A stretch of DNA of 8,118 nt, from assembly GCA_946478935.1 (NCBI GenBank), contig CAMLEL010000091.1, forward strand, positions 1 through 8,118, read 5' to 3'. This DNA comes from an uncultured Armatimonadota bacterium (GTDB taxonomy: Bacteria > Armatimonadota > Fimbriimonadia > Fimbriimonadales > Fimbriimonadaceae). This document shows positions 4,780 to 8,118 of this stretch, piece after piece (position 1 is the first letter of the stretch; the number at the start of each line of letters is the position of its first letter). A model generated the notes under the pieces. That model was not told the origin of the DNA. It did not search any database and saw only the letters and a list, made by a program, of their open reading frames with translations. A program made the position numbers and the translations under genes.

Positions 4780-6210
4780 ATGTCTTTCAGGATCAATTCG
4801 AATATCGCAGCAATGAATGCGCTGCGCAATATTGGCCAAACCAACGCCAACTTCAATCAGTCGATTACCCGGCTTTCGACGGGTCTACGCATCAACTCTG
4901 CCGCCGATGATCCGGCTGGCTTGATCATCTCAGAAAGCTTCCGAGCGCAAATCAACGGCTTGGATGCTGCCCTGCGCAACAGCCAGGATGCCGTCAACTA
5001 CGCGAAGACCGCCGAGGGCGCCCTCGACGAAATCAATCGCCTTCTCCGAGATGCTCGGGGCCTTGCCGTGGCAAGCGCCAATACGGGTACACAGAGCCAA
5101 TCGTCTATCCAGGCGAACCAGACTCAGCTTCAGTCGATCGCGCAATCGATCACGCGAATCGCCCAACAGACCCAGTTCGGAACCAAGCGCCTGCTTGACG
5201 GAAGCAGCGGAGTCAGCGCCAATTCAGTTGCTGGCAACCTCGTCAGCCAGATTTATCTGGGCGGTCAGTTCGCCGGAGCCGCGGTCACCAGCAACACCTC
5301 GGTTGTCGCAACGCTCACCCAGGCCGCCACTCAGGCTTCTGTTACCGGCGTGGCAGCGACGCTTGGCCAGGCCGTTACCGCCGGCTCCTTCTCGATCAAC
5401 GGCGTCACGTTCAGCACTTCCGCCACGAATACGGTCCAGGAAGTCATCGACCAGATCAATGCGGCTCAGGGCCAAACCGGAGTCGCCGCAAGTCACGACG
5501 GCACGGCAATCGTCCTCAACACCACGGCTTACGGCGCAAATGCACGGATCGACCTGACCGATGCCAACGGCGTCATCCGAGCAGGTGGCGCAGGCTACAC
5601 GTCGGCGAACGGCGTCAACGCCTTGGCGACCGTTCAGGTTGGCACGGCAACTGCGCTCTTTACTTCGAGCCTGAATGGAAACGATGGGCTTACTTTGAGC
5701 GATGGCGACGGCAATACCATCAAGCTCACGTCCGCTGGTAACGACACGGCAGCCATTCAGAACGCGACAATCGGCCAGATCACCGTTGGCAGCAGCCAGT
5801 TCCAAATTGGCGCGAATGCGGGTCAATCGGTGAACCTCTCGCTCGGCAACTTTGCCGCCAGTCAGCTCGGGACGTCCGTCGTCTCCGGACTGAACATGAG
5901 CAATCTCGACATGACTTCGGTCACCGGCGCAAACAACGCGATGAAGGTGATCGATGCGGCAATCGAGCAGGTCTCTAAGGCCCGCGGCCTCATTGGCAGC
6001 TTCCAGCGGAACATCCTGGAATCCAATATCCGTTCGCTGGGTGTGGCCAGAGAGAGTCTCTCGGCAACCGAGTCAACAATCCGCGACACGGATGTGGCGG
6101 CGGAAATGACCAACTTCTCCAAGCTGCAAATTCTTCAGCAGGCTGGAATGTCCGTGCTGGCCCAGGCCAACCAGGCTCCGCAGGCGGTTCTCAGCCTGCT
6201 CCGAGGCTAG
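4780..6210 (+). CDS. fliC: Flagellin, flagellar filament subunit
   Basis: This 476-residue protein is the secreted subunit that polymerises into the flagellar filament. The N-terminal D0/D1 region (about 1-165) is classic: 'MSFRINSNIAAMNALRNIG', 'RLSTGLRINSAADDPAGL' and 'AEGALDEINRLLRDARGLAV'. The C-terminal D1/D0 region (about 378-476) is equally typical, with 'ARGLIGSFQRNILESNIRSL', 'ATESTIRDTDVAAEM' and the end 'LLRG'. The middle (about 170-375) is the variable surface part, rich in Ala, Thr, Gly, Asn and Ser. It contains a Flagellin_IN-like unit at about 200-260 ('GSFSINGVTFST', 'TVQEVIDQINAAQ', 'GTAIVLNTT'). There is no cleavable signal; export is through the flagellar type III apparatus. 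No other flagellar gene is in the window. It has its own leader upstream and a strong hairpin terminator downstream, so it is probably monocistronic. The fliC/hag name is by function; orthology is not tested. Confidence 0.95.
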   Translation: MSFRINSNIAAMNALRNIGQTNANFNQSITRLSTGLRINSAADDPAGLIISESFRAQINGLDAALRNSQDAVNYAKTAEGALDEINRLLRDARGLAVASANTGTQSQSSIQANQTQLQSIAQSITRIAQQTQFGTKRLLDGSSGVSANSVAGNLVSQIYLGGQFAGAAVTSNTSVVATLTQAATQASVTGVAATLGQAVTAGSFSINGVTFSTSATNTVQEVIDQINAAQGQTGVAASHDGTAIVLNTTAYGANARIDLTDANGVIRAGGAGYTSANGVNALATVQVGTATALFTSSLNGNDGLTLSDGDGNTIKLTSAGNDTAAIQNATIGQITVGSSQFQIGANAGQSVNLSLGNFAASQLGTSVVSGLNMSNLDMTSVTGANNAMKVIDAAIEQVSKARGLIGSFQRNILESNIRSLGVARESLSATESTIRDTDVAAEMTNFSKLQILQQAGMSVLAQANQAPQAVLSLLRG

Positions 6211-6237
6211 TTGTACTGACAGCGCAACCTCCACTCC

Positions 6238-6268
6238 AAGGTCGTCGGCAGGGATGCCGGCGGCCTTT
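6238..6268 (+). terminator. Rho-independent terminator of flagellin
   Basis: The 5' arm AAGGTCGTCGGCA (6238-6250) pairs over 13 positions with TGCCGGCGGCCTT (6255-6267) around a GGGA tetraloop; two of the pairs are T-G wobbles. The stem is followed by a short, interrupted T-rich tail (TTTACTGTTTG). The strong GC stem begins 28 nt after the flagellin stop, and it separates flagellin from the importer genes. Confidence 0.75.
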
Positions 6269-6273
6269 ACTGT

Positions 6274-6301
6274 TTGAATTTGCGGCCCATTAAAGTATCC
6301 T
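6274..6301 (+). promoter_or_regulatory. Candidate promoter of the ABC importer, likely leaderless
   Basis: TTGAAT (6274-6279) and TATCCT (6296-6301) are separated by 16 bp, a reasonable sigma-70-type pair. The -10 ends only 7 nt before the ATG at 6309, so the transcript would start at or next to the start codon. This agrees with the lack of a Shine-Dalgarno there. Confidence 0.45.
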
Positions 6302-6308
6302 GCTCGCC

Positions 6309-7343
6309 ATGCTCAAGCAACGCATCGCGGCGCTGCTCAACGCCCCCCAAATCGGGCTCATCGGCGTGTTGTTGAGCGTCATGACGGTTCTCTCGATCTT
6401 TGCCGGAAGCTACGAGAAAGATGGGCGAACGGTCAACATCTTCTTTAACCCCAGCACGATGTTCCAGGCCGCATCGGATGCGAGTTTCTTTGCGATCATG
6501 GCTGTCGGCATGACGATCGTGATCATTTCTGGCGGCATCGACTTGTCTGTGGGCTCGATCTACGCCCTGGCCGGTGTTTTGACCGCCCTCTTTCTAAAGA
6601 GTCAGCCAGGGCTCAGCACTGAGCATGTCACCGCTCCCCAACTGATCATCGCGCTGGTCGTTTGTTCTGGAATTGGGTTACTTTGCGGACTTGCAAATGG
6701 TCTGCTGGTCTCTCGGCTTCGAGTCCACCCCTTTGTGATTACGCTCGGCACCATGTGGATCTTCCGGGGTATCGCCTTCGTTGCCAGCAAGGGTCTTTCG
6801 ATCAACTTTCCGGAAGGGCTGACGACCGTGCTAAAGTCCACTTTGGGCTTGGAACGCGGCCTGTTTCCGGTTCCAAGTCTGTTGATGATCGCGGTCACGA
6901 TCCTTGGGGGATGCTTCTTGGCTTACACCGTGTGGGGTCGGCGAGTTTATGCCGTCGGCGGCAATGAGGCCGCCGCCCGATACTCAGGGCTTCCCATTGC
7001 CCGCATTCACACCGGCGTCTATGCCATCAGCGGCTTGCTGGCGGGCGTTGCCGCCTTCGCGGGCGGTTCGTTCTACGGAGCAGCTTCCAGCGCCGATGCT
7101 ACCGGCTATGAGCTTTTCGTGATCGCTTCTGCCGTTGTTGGAGGAGCCTCGCTCATCGGTGGGAAGGGAACGGCTCTCGGAGCACTGCTGGGTGCGCTCT
7201 TAATTGTTCTCATTCGGCAATCGATCCGAACGTTGCACTTCGATCAAAACTACGAATCCATTATCATCGGACTTGCGGTCATCATCGCGGTGGTTCTGGA
7301 CCAAGCTTCCGGCCGAGTGTTGAAGCGGGGTAGGTCGACGTGA
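6309..7343 (+). CDS. ABC sugar importer permease, RbsC/BPD_transp_2 family
   Basis: This 344-residue, very hydrophobic inner-membrane protein is the permease of a ribose/xylose/galactose-type importer. Typical features are the early membrane segment at about 15-32, the block 'MAVGMTIVIISGGIDLSVGS' (64-83), hydrophobic segments at about 84-96, 111-134, 140-160, 189-208, 235-255, 268-283 and 286-303, the ATPase-contact loop 'VGGNEAAARYSGLPI' (216-230), 'GGKGTALGALLGALL' (284-298) and a final segment at about 316-331. Length matches the family. The substrate is set by a binding protein not present here, so the symbol is left blank. The start at 6309 lacks a Shine-Dalgarno, but TATCCT lies 7 nt upstream. 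The TGA stop overlaps the GTG of the ATPase gene (GTGA), so the two are translationally coupled. Confidence 0.93.
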   Translation: MLKQRIAALLNAPQIGLIGVLLSVMTVLSIFAGSYEKDGRTVNIFFNPSTMFQAASDASFFAIMAVGMTIVIISGGIDLSVGSIYALAGVLTALFLKSQPGLSTEHVTAPQLIIALVVCSGIGLLCGLANGLLVSRLRVHPFVITLGTMWIFRGIAFVASKGLSINFPEGLTTVLKSTLGLERGLFPVPSLLMIAVTILGGCFLAYTVWGRRVYAVGGNEAAARYSGLPIARIHTGVYAISGLLAGVAAFAGGSFYGAASSADATGYELFVIASAVVGGASLIGGKGTALGALLGALLIVLIRQSIRTLHFDQNYESIIIGLAVIIAVVLDQASGRVLKRGRST

Positions 7344-8118
7344 ATCCAATTTTGGAGCTGCGGGGAATCAGCAAGGCATATCCGGGGGTCAAGGCCCTTG
7401 ACGCGGTAAACCTGACGGTTCAAGCCGGGTCGGTTCACGCTTTGATGGGTGAAAACGGGGCTGGTAAGAGCACGATGGGCAAGGTGATGTGCGGCCTTAT
7501 TCGTCCGGATGCTGGGCAATTGATCTTGGACGGTCGAGTTGTAGCTTTTTCCCATCCCGGCGAGGCCGTCACCGCCGGGATCGGCATGGTCCACCAGGAA
7601 CTTCTCTTCTGCGAGAACCTCTCGGTGTCGGAAAACCTTAGCCTCGGAGATCTTCCGACCAGAGGACTCTTCGTCGATCGGTCGGCGGTGGAGCAAAGAG
7701 CCAGAGCCGCACTCGACTCTATCGGAGCGATCGTGGATCCAAAAGCCAGATTGGGCGATCTACCGGTGGCGAAACAGCAGCTGGTGCAGATTGCCGGTGC
7801 CGTCGCAAAGGGTGCACGGGTGCTCATCTTCGACGAGCCGACGTCATCTCTTTCGCACTCAGAGTCCGAGAAGTTGTTCGAACTCATCGAGCGCTTGAAG
7901 GCTGATGGAGTGACATGCCTTTATATCTCCCACCGGATGCCCGAGATCTTTCGCCTTTGCGACACGATCACCGTTCTTCGAGACGGCCGTCACATTGTCA
8001 CCAAGCCCGCACCGGAGTTTGATCATGATTCGTTGGTATCGGCGATGATCGGACGAGATTTGGAGCAGGGCTCGGCTCATGACCGCACCTTTGGCGACGT
8101 CGCTTTGCGCGTGAACGG
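7340..8118 (+). CDS. ABC sugar importer ATP-binding protein, RbsA/MglA/XylG type (partial; first domain)
   Basis: This cytosolic ATPase drives the adjacent permease. The visible 259 residues cover the first of two ABC domains expected in a protein of about 500 residues; the second lies beyond the window end. Motifs in order are Walker A 'GENGAGKST' (37-45), the Q-loop 'VHQE' (Gln86), the signature region 'LPVAKQQLVQIA' (141-152), Walker B 'VLIFDE' (161-166) followed by PTSSLS, and the H-loop 'SHR' (His198). The signature has Pro in place of the usual Ser of LSVAQQQ-type motifs. The start is GTG at 7340, overlapping the permease stop, and the protein begins MNPILELRGISKAYPGVKAL, exactly the family's opening. 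The gene order permease-then-ATPase differs from the E. coli rbs order (rbsA before rbsC). The substrate is unknown. Confidence 0.93.
   Translation, partial: MNPILELRGISKAYPGVKALDAVNLTVQAGSVHALMGENGAGKSTMGKVMCGLIRPDAGQLILDGRVVAFSHPGEAVTAGIGMVHQELLFCENLSVSENLSLGDLPTRGLFVDRSAVEQRARAALDSIGAIVDPKARLGDLPVAKQQLVQIAGAVAKGARVLIFDEPTSSLSHSESEKLFELIERLKADGVTCLYISHRMPEIFRLCDTITVLRDGRHIVTKPAPEFDHDSLVSAMIGRDLEQGSAHDRTFGDVALRVN

Larger units (their letters stand above)
6211..6308 (+). other. Intergenic region between flagellin and the ABC importer
   Basis: This 98-bp gap holds the flagellin terminator and, immediately after it, a candidate promoter for the ABC permease. No other structure was seen. Confidence 0.6.

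Noticed and set aside
5224..5826. Minus-strand open frame of 200 codons inside flagellin
   Set aside because: It is a shadow of the variable flagellin region, with low-complexity Arg/Asp/Val-rich translation.
1..8118. CRISPR arrays, tRNA or rRNA genes, insertion sequences, phage or defence genes
   Set aside because: No regularly spaced repeats, no tRNA-like cloverleaf, no transposase or integrase motifs and no defence-type protein were seen.

Overview
The window reads as a free-living, flagellated bacterium with moderately high GC. The sequence alone does not fix the phylum. A monoderm or deep-branching lineage such as Armatimonadota (Fimbriimonas-like) is a reasonable guess, based on protein style and on how few genes have a Shine-Dalgarno sequence; this is inference only. 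There are no RNA genes, insertion sequences, CRISPR arrays or prophage genes.

Layout. Positions 1-518 (minus) are the N-terminal part of recF. Positions 519-770 are non-coding and hold a tight cluster of DnaA-box-like nonamers (TTTTCCACC type), a candidate replication origin or DnaA-controlled recF promoter. An RDD-family membrane protein (771-1517, minus) lies 29 bp from a divergent DUF58 protein (1547-2854, plus). A SplB-like/Rv2578c-like radical SAM gene (2919-3749) follows, with a strong palindrome over its start codon. Next come a sugar phosphate isomerase/epimerase-type TIM barrel (3780-4652), a complete flagellin (4780-6210) with a strong Shine-Dalgarno and a possible sigma-28 promoter, and a clear hairpin terminator (6238-6268). 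The window ends with two translationally coupled genes of a ribose-type ABC importer: permease (6309-7343) and the first half of a double ATPase (from 7340, cut by the window end).

How the parts relate. RDD and DUF58 proteins are usual partners in a membrane-associated MoxR/DUF58/SpoIIM/RDD cluster; here only these two remain side by side, in divergent orientation. Everything right of about 1547 is on the plus strand, and recF and RDD are on the minus strand, which fits an origin nearby. The remaining genes look like independent short transcription units. The importer's sugar-binding protein is outside the window, so its substrate is unknown.

The most interesting signals are regulatory: the DnaA-box cluster, the palindrome over the radical SAM start, and a recurring TANNNT hexamer 6-8 nt upstream of start codons that lack a Shine-Dalgarno, which suggests leaderless transcripts. 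I did not find a clearly new multi-gene system.
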